This document shows positions 42,286 through 49,917 of a DNA stretch of 64,000 bases, piece after piece. The translations under genes and the position numbers were made by a program. The notes below the pieces were generated by a model. That model saw only the letters and a list, made by a program, of their open reading frames with translations, had not been told where the DNA came from and searched no databases. The first letter of the stretch is position 1. Every line of letters begins with the position of its first letter. Origin of the DNA: an uncultured Collinsella sp. (lineage in GTDB: Bacteria; Actinomycetota; Coriobacteriia; Coriobacteriales; Coriobacteriaceae); NCBI GenBank assembly GCA_958369225.1, contig CATXID010000004.1:121910-185909 (forward strand), in the 5' to 3' direction.

Positions 42286-44305
42286 GCGCGGTCTCCTCTT
42301 CGATCTGGGTGGAAAGCTCCAGCCATTCGTCCTCGAGCTTGGGCAGCTCTTGCTTAAGGCCGTTATATTCCCCCAGCGCGGCGTTGAACTTGTCCTGATC
42401 GGCATAAAGCTCTTCGCTTGCCATCAATTCCATAAGCTCGTCATAGCGGGCGCGCTTTTTGTCGAGTTCCGCCTCGATCTTCTTGAGCTGATTGCGCACG
42501 CCCTTGAGCTTTTTGTTGAGTGCGGCACGGGCCTGGGCCTCGGCACGCTTTTGCTCCTTGGTCTTTTTGCCCTCGGCAGGCTTGGGGGCCGCAGCGGGGG
42601 TGTCGACCTGGGCGGCGCTGGCCTTGGTGGACTTGGCCGCGGCAGGCGCGCTCTCCGTGGACGCCTCGGCGGCGGCGCGGGCTGCAAGGTCCTCGCGCTT
42701 GTAAAGGTAGTAGTCGTAGTCGCCGTCGTAGACCGTGACCTTGCCGTCGCGGATATCGATGACGCGGTTGGCCACGGCGCGCACCAGGTGCTCGTCGTGG
42801 CTGATCAGCACGATGGTGCCGGGGAAGTTTTGCAAGGCGTTCTCGAGCATGTCCACCGAGTCGATATCCAGGTGGTTAGTGGGCTCGTCCAGGCACAGGA
42901 GCGCCTCGGGCGCCACGAGCATCTTGGCGAGCGCCAGACGCGCCTTTTCGCCACCGGAGAGCACGCGTACCTGCTTTTCGATGGAATCGTTGTCGCTAAA
43001 CAGGAAGGCGCCGAGCAGGCTGCGCTGCTGCGGCACGGTCCACTTGGGCGTGACGGTGTCGATCTCTTTCAGAACGGTGTTCGATTCGGTCATGCCTTCG
43101 AGCGCGTGCTGGGCATAGTAGGCCACACCCACGTTGGTGCCCAGGTCGCGGTTGCCGGTGGTGGGCGGCTCCAGGCCGGCGATGATCTTCATGAGGGTGG
43201 ACTTGCCGGCGCCGTTAGGGCCGACGAGCGCCACGTGCTCGCCGCGGTAGAGCTTGAGGTCGATATCGCTGTAGATGTGCTTGTCGCCGTAGGACTTGGA
43301 TACACCCTCAAGGCCCACGACCATGTCGCCGGAGCGCGGCGGGTCGGGGAACTTAAAGTCGATGTGCTTGTGGCCCTCGGGCAGGATGACGAGCTCCTTT
43401 TTGATCTGCTCGATCTTGCGGATGCGCTCCTGGGCCTGCGCGGCCTTGGTGGGCTTGTAGCGGAACTTGTCGACGAAGACCTGCATGTGGGCGATATCAC
43501 GCTCCTGGGCGGCGCGCTTGGCGCGCATCTGTTCCAGGTTGTCTTCGCGCTGCTTAAGGTAGCTGCTGTAGTTGCCGGTGTAGGTGGTTACGCGGCGGTT
43601 CTCGAGCGCGGCGACGTGGTCGACGCAGGCGTCCATAAAGGCGCGGTCGTGGCTGACGATGAGGACGGCGCCGTCGTAGTTGGCGATAAAGCCGCGCAAC
43701 CACTGGACGCTTTCGAGGTCAAGGTGGTTGGTGGGCTCGTCCAGAAGCAGCAAGTCGGGGTGGCGCAGGAAGAGCTTGGCCAGCGCGATGCGCATCTGCC
43801 AGCCGCCCGAGAACTCAGAGCACGGGCGTTCAAAGTCAGTGACCTTAAAGCCCAAGCCGGACAGGATCTTGCGGGCGTTGCTCTCGAGCTCGTAGCCGCC
43901 CAGGTGCTCAAAGCGGTCCTGGACCTGGCCGTACTCGTTAAGGAGCGCATCGACGTCCTTGCCCTGCTCGGAGAGCTCGGTGATCTGGGCCTGCAGCTCG
44001 TTGGCGCGTTCGCCCATGCGGCGGATTTCCTTGGCGGCGGCCATGACCTCGGCGAGGATAGTGGTGTCCTTTTGCTCCAGGTTGGTTTCCTGCTCTAGGT
44101 AGCCTACCTGGCAGTCCTTGGCGTACTGGACCTGGCCGGCGTCGGGGCTGTCAATGCCCATGATGATTTTGAGCATGGTGGTTTTGCCGGCGCCGTTGGG
44201 GCCAACGAGCGCGAAGCGCTCGCCGGGGTTGATCTGGAAGGACGCGCTGCTAAAGAGGACGCGCGCGCCGAAGCTTTTTTCGATCTTGTCGACCAGGAGG
44301 ATCAT
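42272..44305 (-). CDS. ABC-F family ATPase
   Basis: The 677-residue protein has two ABC domains with Walker A GPNGAGKT (36-43) and GPNGAGKS, signatures FSGGWQMRIALAKLF and LSGGEKARLALAKML, and DEPTNHLD twice. The charged linker between domains is that of ABC-F translation factors, and an Ala/Lys-rich coiled-coil tail of about 130 residues follows. There are no membrane segments. It resembles the Uup/YdiF-type ribosome-associated ATPases rather than a transporter; an antibiotic-resistance role is not indicated. Its first 25 bases are included in a 574-bp direct repeat. Confidence 0.85.
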   Translation of the reverse strand: MILLVDKIEKSFGARVLFSSASFQINPGERFALVGPNGAGKTTMLKIIMGIDSPDAGQVQYAKDCQVGYLEQETNLEQKDTTILAEVMAAAKEIRRMGERANELQAQITELSEQGKDVDALLNEYGQVQDRFEHLGGYELESNARKILSGLGFKVTDFERPCSEFSGGWQMRIALAKLFLRHPDLLLLDEPTNHLDLESVQWLRGFIANYDGAVLIVSHDRAFMDACVDHVAALENRRVTTYTGNYSSYLKQREDNLEQMRAKRAAQERDIAHMQVFVDKFRYKPTKAAQAQERIRKIEQIKKELVILPEGHKHIDFKFPDPPRSGDMVVGLEGVSKSYGDKHIYSDIDLKLYRGEHVALVGPNGAGKSTLMKIIAGLEPPTTGNRDLGTNVGVAYYAQHALEGMTESNTVLKEIDTVTPKWTVPQQRSLLGAFLFSDNDSIEKQVRVLSGGEKARLALAKMLVAPEALLCLDEPTNHLDIDSVDMLENALQNFPGTIVLISHDEHLVRAVANRVIDIRDGKVTVYDGDYDYYLYKREDLAARAAAEASTESAPAAAKSTKASAAQVDTPAAAPKPAEGKKTKEQKRAEAQARAALNKKLKGVRNQLKKIEAELDKKRARYDELMELMASEELYADQDKFNAALGEYNGLKQELPKLEDEWLELSTQIEEETARELS

Positions 44306-44336
44306 GGTGCCGCCTTTGACCTTGTGTGCCTATATG

Positions 44337-44365
44337 AAAAAAGGCCCCAACTTGCGTTGGAGCCT
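44337..44365 (-). terminator. Terminator of tRNA-Ala, copy A
   Basis: On the minus strand AGGCTCCAAC and GTTGGGGCCT pair across a 4-base loop, followed by TTTTTTCATAT. It separates the tRNA from the ABC-F gene. Confidence 0.85.
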
Positions 44366-44380
44366 CATTCAATGCTCGGG

Positions 44381-44453
44381 TGGAGACGAGGGGGATCGAA
44401 CCCCTGACCTCTTGACTGCCAGTCAAGCGCTCTCCCAGCTGAGCTACGCCCCC
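44381..44453 (-). tRNA. tRNA-Ala (anticodon GGC), copy A
   Basis: The 73-base gene reads GGGGGCGTAGCTCAGCTGGG and so on, with anticodon loop CTGGCAG (anticodon GGC) and the G3-U70 pair that marks alanine tRNAs. The discriminator is A, followed by CCC, so CCA is not fully encoded. Confidence 0.95.
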
Positions 44454-44465
44454 GTGCGAAGAAGT

Positions 44466-44494
44466 ACTATACGGGAACTCGGACGGCGATGCAA
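44466..44494 (-). promoter_or_regulatory. Promoter of tRNA-Ala, copy A
   Basis: On the minus strand TTGCAT (44489-44494) and TATAGT (44466-44471) are 17 bases apart, with the tRNA starting 12 bases further. The same sequence recurs at 45295-45323 before copy B. Confidence 0.75.
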
Positions 44495-44566
44495 GGACAT
44501 TTTTGGAAAATATTCTGCGGCGCGTGGAACGGGCACGAGGCCGAAGAGACGCACGATGCCCGAAAT

Positions 44567-44592
44567 CGCCCGCGGGGCGCGCCCCGCGGGCG
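44567..44592. repeat. 26-bp perfect G+C palindrome
   Basis: CGCCCGCGGGGCG followed at once by its reverse complement forms a perfect palindrome. A second hairpin (GGCGGC-GTG-GCCGCC) follows immediately. The same structure recurs 829 bases later. No gene is involved. Confidence 0.75.
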
Positions 44593-44650
44593 GCGGCGTG
44601 GCCGCCGCCCTCCTTCCCGGCACCCGCCCGGCCGCCCCCGGGGACCTCAC

Positions 44651-44810
44651 GCCACGGAACCGGCCCATCTACTACGTTTGGCCCACATCCCCCGACCATG
44701 ACGTCTCGGGCATAAATAAAACCGCAGGTAGACGGCCTTCGGCTTTCGCGAAATACGGGGTGTGGTCGAGGGGCCGGGGCTAAACGTAGTAGATGGGCCG
44801 GTTCCGTGGC
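44651..44810. repeat. Long palindromic element with 29-bp arms, copy A
   Basis: Arms 44651-44679 (GCCACGGAACCGGCCCATCT, then ACTACGTTT) and 44782-44810 are perfect inverted repeats. The inner sequence continues with partial complementarity and contains AAAACCGCAGG. It differs in sequence from the elements at 13030-13434. Confidence 0.8.
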
Positions 44811-44933
44811 GGCAGCGTCGCGCGCGGCCGACCGAGGGCGCCCGGAGGTGAGTAAGCAGGCTATTTGTAAGCGAAAACCACTGCTATGAAAAAGAAAACA
44901 GACCAGACATATTGCCTGACCTGTTGAAAAACC

Positions 44934-45009
44934 TGGTGGGCCCTCCGGGATTCGAACCCAGAACCCAGGGATTATGAGTCCCCTGCGCTAACCGTTGCGC
45001 CAAGAGCCC
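44934..45009 (-). tRNA. tRNA with CAT anticodon (Met or Ile2)
   Basis: The 76-base gene folds with acceptor GGGCTCT/AGGGCCC, T-arm CTGGGTTCGAATCCCGG and an encoded CCA end. The anticodon loop is CTCATAA, so the anticodon is CAT. The perfectly paired acceptor top excludes the usual initiator mismatch. Whether it is elongator methionine or lysidine-modified isoleucine tRNA cannot be settled by eye. It lies between the two copies of the 574-bp repeat. Confidence 0.88.
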
Positions 45010-45165
45010 TTATGATTAGTGGTTGCAAAGGTAATGGAGGACTTCCGTGTAGAGAAGCGTTGCCCCACGTCGTGAAATACTACCATGCTCGCGGCACCCG
45101 TTCAACGCACGATCTTGTCGACCAGGAGGATCATGGTGCCGCCTTTGACCTTGTGTGCCTATATG

Positions 45166-45194
45166 AAAAAAGGCCCCAACTTGCGTTGGAGCCT
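45166..45194 (-). terminator. Terminator of tRNA-Ala, copy B
   Basis: Identical to the terminator at 44337-44365, shifted by 829 bases: a 10-bp stem followed by TTTTTT on the minus strand. Confidence 0.85.
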
Positions 45195-45209
45195 CATTCA
45201 ATGCTCGGG

Positions 45210-45282
45210 TGGAGACGAGGGGGATCGAACCCCTGACCTCTTGACTGCCAGTCAAGCGCTCTCCCAGCTGAGCTACGCCCCC
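45210..45282 (-). tRNA. tRNA-Ala (anticodon GGC), copy B
   Basis: Identical in sequence to copy A, including promoter (45295-45323) and terminator, so it is expected to be expressed. Confidence 0.95.
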
Positions 45283-45479
45283 GTGCGAAGAAGTACTATA
45301 CGGGAACTCGGACGGCGATGCAAGGACATTTTTGGAAAATATTCTGCGGCGCGTGGAACGGGCACGAGGCCGAAGAGACGCACGATGCCCGAAATCGCCC
45401 GCGGGGCGCGCCCCGCGGGCGGCGGCGTGGCCGCCGCCCTCCTTCCCGGCACCCGCCCGGCCGCCCCCGGGGACCTCAC

Positions 45480-45639
45480 GCCACGGAACCGGGCCATCTA
45501 CTACGTTTGGCCCACATCCCCCGACCATGAGGTCTCGGGCAAAAATAAAACCGCAGGTAGACGGCCTGCGGTTTTCGCGAAATACGGGGTATGGTCGAGG
45601 GGTCGGGGCTAAACGTAGTAGATGGGCCGGTTCCGTGGC
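45480..45639. repeat. Long palindromic element with 29-bp arms, copy B
   Basis: Counterpart of 44651-44810 with one mismatch in the left arm (CGGGCC for CGGCCC). The internal AAAACCGCAGG/CCTGCGGTTTT hairpin is perfect here, unlike copy A. Confidence 0.8.
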
Positions 45640-45693
45640 GGCAGCGTCGCGCGCAGCCGACCGAGGGCGCCCGGAAGTGAGTAGGGCACCCAT

Positions 45694-46851
45694 CTAACGA
45701 CCGATTTCCAGCCAATTGCACAATACGTTGGCTCGTAACTCCATTTCCGTTGTCTTTTGCGCCTTAGTTTTGCACCTATAGCGCAAACCCAAGCGCGAGC
45801 AAAGACTTCGCACGATCGCATCAAGCTGCTCGGCATCGTTAAGCATGTCGTGCGTAACCAGGAAGACGTCATACCCCATACTTTGCAGCGCCGTCATGCG
45901 TTTGGCATCGTGGTCGAGCACGGCGCCTGATCCGTGGATGACCTCGCCCTGAATCTCCACGATGCCTGCCTTCATTATGGTTGGATCCACGATCACGATA
46001 TCCCCGTAGCAGACTTTTTGCCCTGCAATGCTCTGCGCCGATGCGGTTAGCGGCGTAAGGTCGTTGACGTAAACGTTTCTAAAACCGGCGCCGCCGCGAG
46101 AGCGAGGAAGCGATAGCAATAAAATTCCTGCAACTTCGAGCGGAGAAGCGGCTATGCCCGTCACCAGCTGCGCGGCGTTGTAAAACTTCGTACCCCACTT
46201 TCGTTTTTTCATCTTACTGGCATTCTCATGAAGCTCGTGTATTTCGATGAGCGGCTTCCTCATCCAGAGCGAAGTGCCCTTTAGCTTTGTGACCTCATTC
46301 GTTTTCTTTTGTCCATTGGGCCCCTTCGCATTCACCTGTTCTCTGACTTTTATGCGCGCATAAACGCGTTTCCAATGTGGTTCTTCTTGGCTTCCATCGA
46401 GGTCAAAGAGGGATTCGGTGGTTGCATTCTCGGCAGTGTCTTTGGCTTTGTCTAGCTCCGCTTCTGCTGCGGCGGTGAGCTCAAAGACTGAGAACCATCC
46501 GCAGAATTCGTACATGGCAAGGACAAGATCGGTTGGAGATACAAAGCGTGCCATGGTAAATAGCGTCGCAAGTGGATCTGTAACCCTAAAGCTCATCGCG
46601 GTTTCCAGCGTGCTGTCCACCCCAGAAGCATCATCACAGTGGATAGTTGTCCGTAATCCCGAATGGTAGTTAACGCCACCGGGCACTGTTGTGGTAATAA
46701 TCGGGGTCTTGAGGACGTCGACTACAAAGGGCGATTGAGATAGGGCACGCCAGCCGTCTTCGGAGTTGGGCAGGCGCGGGTAGAGATCGCGCACCTGAGG
46801 CGGGCAACGCCAGTAGCGGAACGCGGTGTTTGCACAAATGATCTCGTCCAT
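45694..46851 (-). CDS. Uncharacterised protein with DUF559-like nuclease-fold C-terminus
   Basis: The 385-residue protein ends in a segment V-E-I-Q-G-E-V-I-H...D-H-D-A-K-R-M-T-A-L-Q-S-M-G-Y-D-V-F-L-V-T. This resembles the DUF559/Vsr-like restriction-endonuclease fold (E-x-x-G, H, then D-x-x-R...L...G-x-x-V). The N-terminal two thirds are not recognised. ATG 46851 follows GGGGAGACC. It lies beside tRNA genes at the start of the accessory region, and phased TTTGGTC repeats like those before recA lie about 80-115 bases upstream. Nuclease activity is inferred only. Confidence 0.55.
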   Translation of the reverse strand: MDEIICANTAFRYWRCPPQVRDLYPRLPNSEDGWRALSQSPFVVDVLKTPIITTTVPGGVNYHSGLRTTIHCDDASGVDSTLETAMSFRVTDPLATLFTMARFVSPTDLVLAMYEFCGWFSVFELTAAAEAELDKAKDTAENATTESLFDLDGSQEEPHWKRVYARIKVREQVNAKGPNGQKKTNEVTKLKGTSLWMRKPLIEIHELHENASKMKKRKWGTKFYNAAQLVTGIAASPLEVAGILLLSLPRSRGGAGFRNVYVNDLTPLTASAQSIAGQKVCYGDIVIVDPTIMKAGIVEIQGEVIHGSGAVLDHDAKRMTALQSMGYDVFLVTHDMLNDAEQLDAIVRSLCSRLGLRYRCKTKAQKTTEMELRANVLCNWLEIGR

Positions 46852-47199
46852 GTTGGTCTCCCCTAGTGTCGGGCGTGAGCCATGCGGCTTGCGAGTCCGA
46901 TTATCTAGGTGCACATCATGCGGGTAAGTACCGGAAGCTGACCAAATACTGACCAAAAGCTTGACGGGTTTTGCTAAATAGCTGAAGCGCGTGGTAAAAC
47001 CGCAGGTGCTTGCTCAAAGCTTGAGGGTCCCTGTCTCCATAATTGCTCGCTAATTGAGTGAATAATTCAACGAATGAACGTAATCATTTTGGGGAAAACG
47101 TTCGATGACGTCAGCAAGGTGGATATGCATTGAAAACTTGACGATGCCAACAGATGGCCAAGGATTGGCCGCGAATTTAAAATCGAAGGCAAAAAGTTC
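46852..47199. other. Non-coding gap with phased GGTC repeats
   Basis: On the minus strand GGTC occurs at 46951-46954 and 46940-46943 and GGTA at 46929-46932, each 11 bases apart, preceded by GTCAAG. This copies the arrangement upstream of recA (about 24 of 26 bases alike). The rest of the gap shows no gene. Confidence 0.5.
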
Positions 47200-47228
47200 T
47201 TGGAAAATCTGGTGCGGCTATGTTAATA
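47200..47228 (+). promoter_or_regulatory. Probable promoter of tRNA-Val
   Basis: TTGGAA (47200-47205) and TTAATA (47223-47228) are 17 bases apart and end 21 bases before the tRNA. The match is moderate. Confidence 0.5.
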
Positions 47229-47249
47229 TCTCTTTTGCCGAAAGGCGAC

Positions 47250-47324
47250 GGGCGATTGGCTCAGGGGTAGAGCATATCCTTCACACGGATGGGGTCACAA
47301 GTTCGAATCTTGTATCGCCCACCA
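47250..47324 (+). tRNA. tRNA-Val (anticodon CAC)
   Basis: The 75-base plus-strand gene has acceptor GGGCGAT/ATCGCCC, an encoded CCA end, T-arm ACAAGTTCGAATCTTGT and anticodon loop TTCACAC, giving CAC. Confidence 0.94.
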
Positions 47325-47334
47325 TCAAAAGATC

Positions 47335-47366
47335 AGGTCAGAGGTTTAGAGCCTTTGACCTTTTTT
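47335..47366 (+). terminator. Terminator of tRNA-Val
   Basis: AGGTCAGAGGT and GCCTTTGACCT pair with one G-T pair, followed by six T. It starts 10 bases after the tRNA. Confidence 0.85.
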
Positions 47367-47416
47367 ATTTTGAATCAAGGAGTGATTCTAAAAATTAATT
47401 GGGGCTAACAGAATCG

Positions 47417-47527
47417 CTATTCTTGGCAAGAGTATACGCAAGGTTGCCAGACGAGGTCTTCGATGCTGCAGTGTAAGGTTTTTGCGAGTGTCAATGCCGA
47501 GGATACCGAGTTCTTATAGCGTCCAGT
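47417..47527 (-). pseudogene. Fragment of an XRE-type helix-turn-helix regulator
   Basis: One minus-strand frame between stops encodes about 36 residues containing S-S-A-L-T-L-A-K-T-L-H-C-S-I-E-D-L-V. This matches the last two helices of XRE/HTH_3 domains (typically LxxALKLAKALxVSIEDL). There is no start, and the DNA-recognition helix is missing. It is most likely a decayed gene. Confidence 0.4.
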
Positions 47528-47547
47528 TCATCACTCCGCCCGCTGTC

Positions 47548-48073
47548 CTAGATAAACTCCCCAGTCTTTAGGTCAACGAAGTCCGCGAGCTTTATCTTTC
47601 CGGAGAAGCCGCTCCCCTTGTGCTTTCCCGCATAGGTCTCAGAGTCGAACTTGAACGAAATGTTATTAAAGCTTACCGGTCTTTGTCTTCCTGATCAGCC
47701 CGTTTTCCAGCACGTAGCTCAGTACCCTCTTATGGCTTTCTTTATCGTTGCCGTTTAGGTAAAAGCAGCAGACACCTTGTTTCGAGCCCGCCGCGATGAG
47801 CGTTTCGGGATTCGAGTATTTGGCCTCTACGACGACGCCATCAAGAACTGCCGTTCCGACAATGTCGTCCATGAGGGCGGTTTTGAATGGAGAGAAGAAG
47901 AACATCCATTTGCCGCATTGGACGGGATCAATGTCGTGGATTCGTTCCTTATTGATAAACCAAATCCATGAGAACGATTTGACCTTGGCAATCGAGCCGG
48001 ATTCGTTAAGAAGCGTTTCTTCGACGGACGGCGTTAATTCCTCGTTGTTGCCTGTGTTATTTGAGCTTGCCAT
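47548..48073 (-). pseudogene. Hypothetical gene split by a frameshift
   Basis: The first frame encodes 135 residues from ATG 48073 to a stop at 47666. Immediately beyond, a frame shifted by one base continues with plausible coding sequence (N-N-I-S-F-K-F-D-S-E-T-Y-A-G-K then L-A-D-F-V-D-L-K-T-G-E-F-I) to a stop at 47548-47550. The two pieces together would give about 174 residues. No family is recognised. A real mutation, a sequence error or a truncated but functional protein are all possible. Confidence 0.5.
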
Positions 48074-48096
48074 TTAATTTATCCTAACAGTCGCCC

Positions 48097-48687
48097 TTAA
48101 TAAAGCTCCTCGCCAGCAGCCTCGAGCGCTTGTATTGCTGCGCGTTTTAGCTCATTGAGACTTTCGTAGTCGCTTTCCGACAGCGGGATTATTCGCACGT
48201 TGAATGAGTCACCGTACTTGTAATCGGCATACACATCGCAATTGCCCCTACCGAGAAACTGTATGGCCGCTCGATCAATTGCCTTTTCGCCTTGGCCTAC
48301 GTAGTACAGATCTTTGGTTGCATTATGGACAATGAAGATGCCAGTAATTTCACCTTGCTGTGTCAGGGCCTTTCGCTGAGCGATAAACTCTTCGGCGCTT
48401 GCGACGATTTGCGGATCATCTTCTAGGAGCGATTGGCGTATCCCCAGTAGTTCCTCTTGTTGCTTTGATGCCGTAATAACAAGAAGGAGCCCGTCCACAA
48501 AAAAGAACAACCCAAAGAGCAAGAAAGGAAAAGAAAGCGAACCAAATATGTTGCCACTCGATGACAGAGCGGAAAAGAGACCGACAATTGCCAATACAAG
48601 ACCAGTAGCGCTGAAGACTTTTTCAATCGGGATGAGCCTTCTTGGAGGGGCCGATGCGACGGTTTTGATTTGATAGTACTTCCTCAT
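48097..48687 (-). CDS. Membrane-anchored GIY-YIG-like protein
   Basis: The 196-residue protein has two hydrophobic helices (about 27-46 and 50-71) followed by a cytoplasmic domain. That domain contains T-G-I-F-I-V-H-N-x-T-K-D-L-Y-Y-V-G-Q near 114-131, the GIY and YIG halves of the GIY-YIG nuclease signature, with a nearby Arg (residue 139) and a late Glu (near 179) that could complete the site. Classical members cut DNA; membrane anchoring is uncommon. It lies 23 bases before the frameshifted gene on the same strand. Confidence 0.6.
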   Translation of the reverse strand: MRKYYQIKTVASAPPRRLIPIEKVFSATGLVLAIVGLFSALSSSGNIFGSLSFPFLLFGLFFFVDGLLLVITASKQQEELLGIRQSLLEDDPQIVASAEEFIAQRKALTQQGEITGIFIVHNATKDLYYVGQGEKAIDRAAIQFLGRGNCDVYADYKYGDSFNVRIIPLSESDYESLNELKRAAIQALEAAGEELY

Positions 48688-48936
48688 GGTATGACTCCAG
48701 TGATATAGGCAATTGGATCCAAATGGAGCTTTATAAACGGCAGTATTTGAATTGCAATTATCTTATCGCTCTGGCAGATGGGGTGTAAGGCTCAACATCG
48801 GTAATGGATCGAGAGGCAGTCGAGCTGAACAAAATAGTGCCGCCGCAGCGATGGCTGATACGGCACCAATCTCTAAGAAATTGATTTAGTGGATGGCTAA
48901 AGGCTTCTGCAATAGCTGCATTCACCCCTCCCCTGG

Positions 48937-49200
48937 TCTCGCGTAAACGGGGTCTTGGCAGCGATATGCGACGGCTAGAAACACTGTTCCCAACAGGAAA
49001 AGCGTCACGGAAGCGGCGATCCAGTTGCTGTCGCCGGTTTTGGGGAGTGTCGCAGTGGTTGCGGTTGCGGTCTTGGGCCTGGAGGTCTTGGTCACCGTAG
49101 TCTTGGTCGTTGTGTTTGTCTTGAGCTTAACGTAGCCGTTAAGCTCCAAGTGGTCGGCATCGGTCCAGGCCCAGCCGGAGCCCGATACACTGCGAGCCGG
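48937..49200 (-). pseudogene. Deletion remnant of an LPXTG surface protein
   Basis: The translated segment G-S-G-W-A-W-T-D-A-D-H-L-E-L-N-G-Y and the end L-P-K-T-G-D-S-N-W-I-A-A-S plus membrane helix match the protein at 53358-54386. The signal peptide and about 200 central residues are missing. The frame is open but its first ~45 codons upstream run through a terminator and are spurious. It follows the intact type III toxin, in the same order as the second copy of the block. Confidence 0.7.
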
Positions 49201-49224
49201 ACCCCGGCTGTCAATCAGAGAAAG

Positions 49225-49261
49225 GAAGGGACGCTTTGTGGCCTCCACACAGCGTCCCTTC
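49225..49261 (-). terminator. Terminator of the toxin gene
   Basis: An 11-bp perfect stem GAAGGGACGCT/AGCGTCCCTTC with a 15-base loop lies about 70 bases past the toxin stop on the minus strand, followed by CTTTCT. Confidence 0.65.
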
Positions 49262-49328
49262 TTCAAATTATTGTGTGAATATGATTTGAGCATACGGCGG
49301 AGCCTGGATCCACTATGCTCCAACTTGG

Positions 49329-49754
49329 CTACAAATCATAATTCTGCAACGTCGAATACTTGATAAGCGACTGATAACGCGGATGTCCCGATTGAACAGC
49401 CCGTTTGTAAAGCTTGATATATTTTTCAAATCCCTTTTGAACTGCAAATTCATTTCCGCGAAGAGCCTGATATTCGTTCTGGCGTAAGTGTGGACGCACC
49501 TGTTGATCTATATATATTGGTTTGTCTACAACAACGGCTTTCGAATAATCAATTCCGCATTTATTTTTGGCATCGGTAAAGAATGCGTGCCCATGGCAAA
49601 TATGCGAGCGAAAAGGTATGGCCCACGTATGACCTTCGATTTCGACCAAAAAGACAATGTAAGGACGATTTTGCTTTTGCTCCATCTCTTTGAACGGCGG
49701 GTTTGGATGATCTTGGTAAAATGAGTTTGTCAAAAAGACGATTTTAGAATTCAT
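49329..49754 (-). CDS. Type III toxin-antitoxin endoribonuclease toxin (CptN/ToxN/AbiQ superfamily)
   Basis: The 141-residue protein matches the type III toxin pattern: I-V-F-L-T-N-S-F-Y at the start, then R-P-Y-I-V-F-L-V near 30-37, W-A-I-P-F-R-S-H-I near 44-52, C-G-I-D-Y-S-K-A-V-V-V near 66-76, and a late G-F-E-K-Y-I-K-L-Y-K helix. Such toxins are sequence-specific endoRNases held inactive by an RNA of tandem repeats. Directly upstream are two 52-base repeats and an attenuator hairpin, the standard genetic layout. CGGAGG precedes ATG 49754. Family placement is by pattern and context, not by search. Confidence 0.75.
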   Translation of the reverse strand: MNSKIVFLTNSFYQDHPNPPFKEMEQKQNRPYIVFLVEIEGHTWAIPFRSHICHGHAFFTDAKNKCGIDYSKAVVVDKPIYIDQQVRPHLRQNEYQALRGNEFAVQKGFEKYIKLYKRAVQSGHPRYQSLIKYSTLQNYDL

Positions 49755-49765
49755 GCAGACCCTCC

Positions 49766-49805
49766 GAAAAAGAAAATGCCTCCAACCCAAAGAGATTGAA
49801 GGCAT
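49766..49805 (-). terminator. Attenuator between antitoxin RNA and toxin
   Basis: On the minus strand ATGCCTTCAA and TTGGAGGCAT pair across a 10-base loop and are followed by TTTTCTTTTTC. Such a leaky terminator sets the antitoxin-to-toxin ratio in type III systems. Confidence 0.85.
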
Positions 49806-49910
49806 CTTCTCAGTGGGCTTTCTTTTGATTCCGTTGGTCGCGCCCTACGACCAAAATCTTCTCAGTGGGCTTTCTTTTGATTCCGTTGGTCGCGCCCTAC
49901 GACCAATTTC
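49804..49910 (-). ncRNA. Type III antitoxin RNA: two 52-nt repeats
   Basis: Units at 49804-49855 and 49856-49907 are identical except at their last base. Each contains GGTCGTAGGGCGCGACC, a 5-bp stem with 7-base loop, then an A-rich stretch and GCCCACTGAGAAGAT, suitable for the pseudoknot folds of type III antitoxins. A TATACT -10 box lies at 49918-49923 on the minus strand, placing the start near 49911. The toxin should cut the transcript into 52-nt units. Confidence 0.75.
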
Positions 49911-49917
49911 TGATTTA

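Larger units (their letters stand above)
44281..44854. repeat. 574-bp direct repeat, copy A
   Basis: This segment recurs at 45110-45683, offset exactly 829 bases. It includes the first 25 bases of the ABC-F gene, tRNA-Ala with promoter and terminator, a G+C-rich palindromic stretch and a long palindrome. The first ~370 bases are identical between copies; about nine differences lie in the palindrome part. Copy A is the one joined to the intact ABC-F gene. Confidence 0.9.
45110..45683. repeat. 574-bp direct repeat, copy B
   Basis: Second copy of 44281-44854. It carries only the first 25 bases of the ABC-F coding region, so that part is a dead fragment. It ends 11 bases before the DUF559-like gene. 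Confidence 0.9.

Noticed and set aside
44118..45693. Open frames reading S-Q-A-L-S-Q-L-S-Y-A-P or G-V-A-Q-L-G-E-R-L-T-G-S
   Set aside because: These peptides are translations of the tRNA-Ala genes on either strand, a well-known artefact.
48922..49323. A 133-residue gene taken as real
   Set aside because: Its first ~45 codons run through the toxin terminator and it lacks a signal peptide; only the C-terminal part is homologous to the LPXTG protein, so it was called a remnant.
49804..49907. CRISPR array
   Set aside because: Two units of 52 bases abut directly with no spacers, and an attenuator and toxin-like gene follow; this is type III antitoxin structure.
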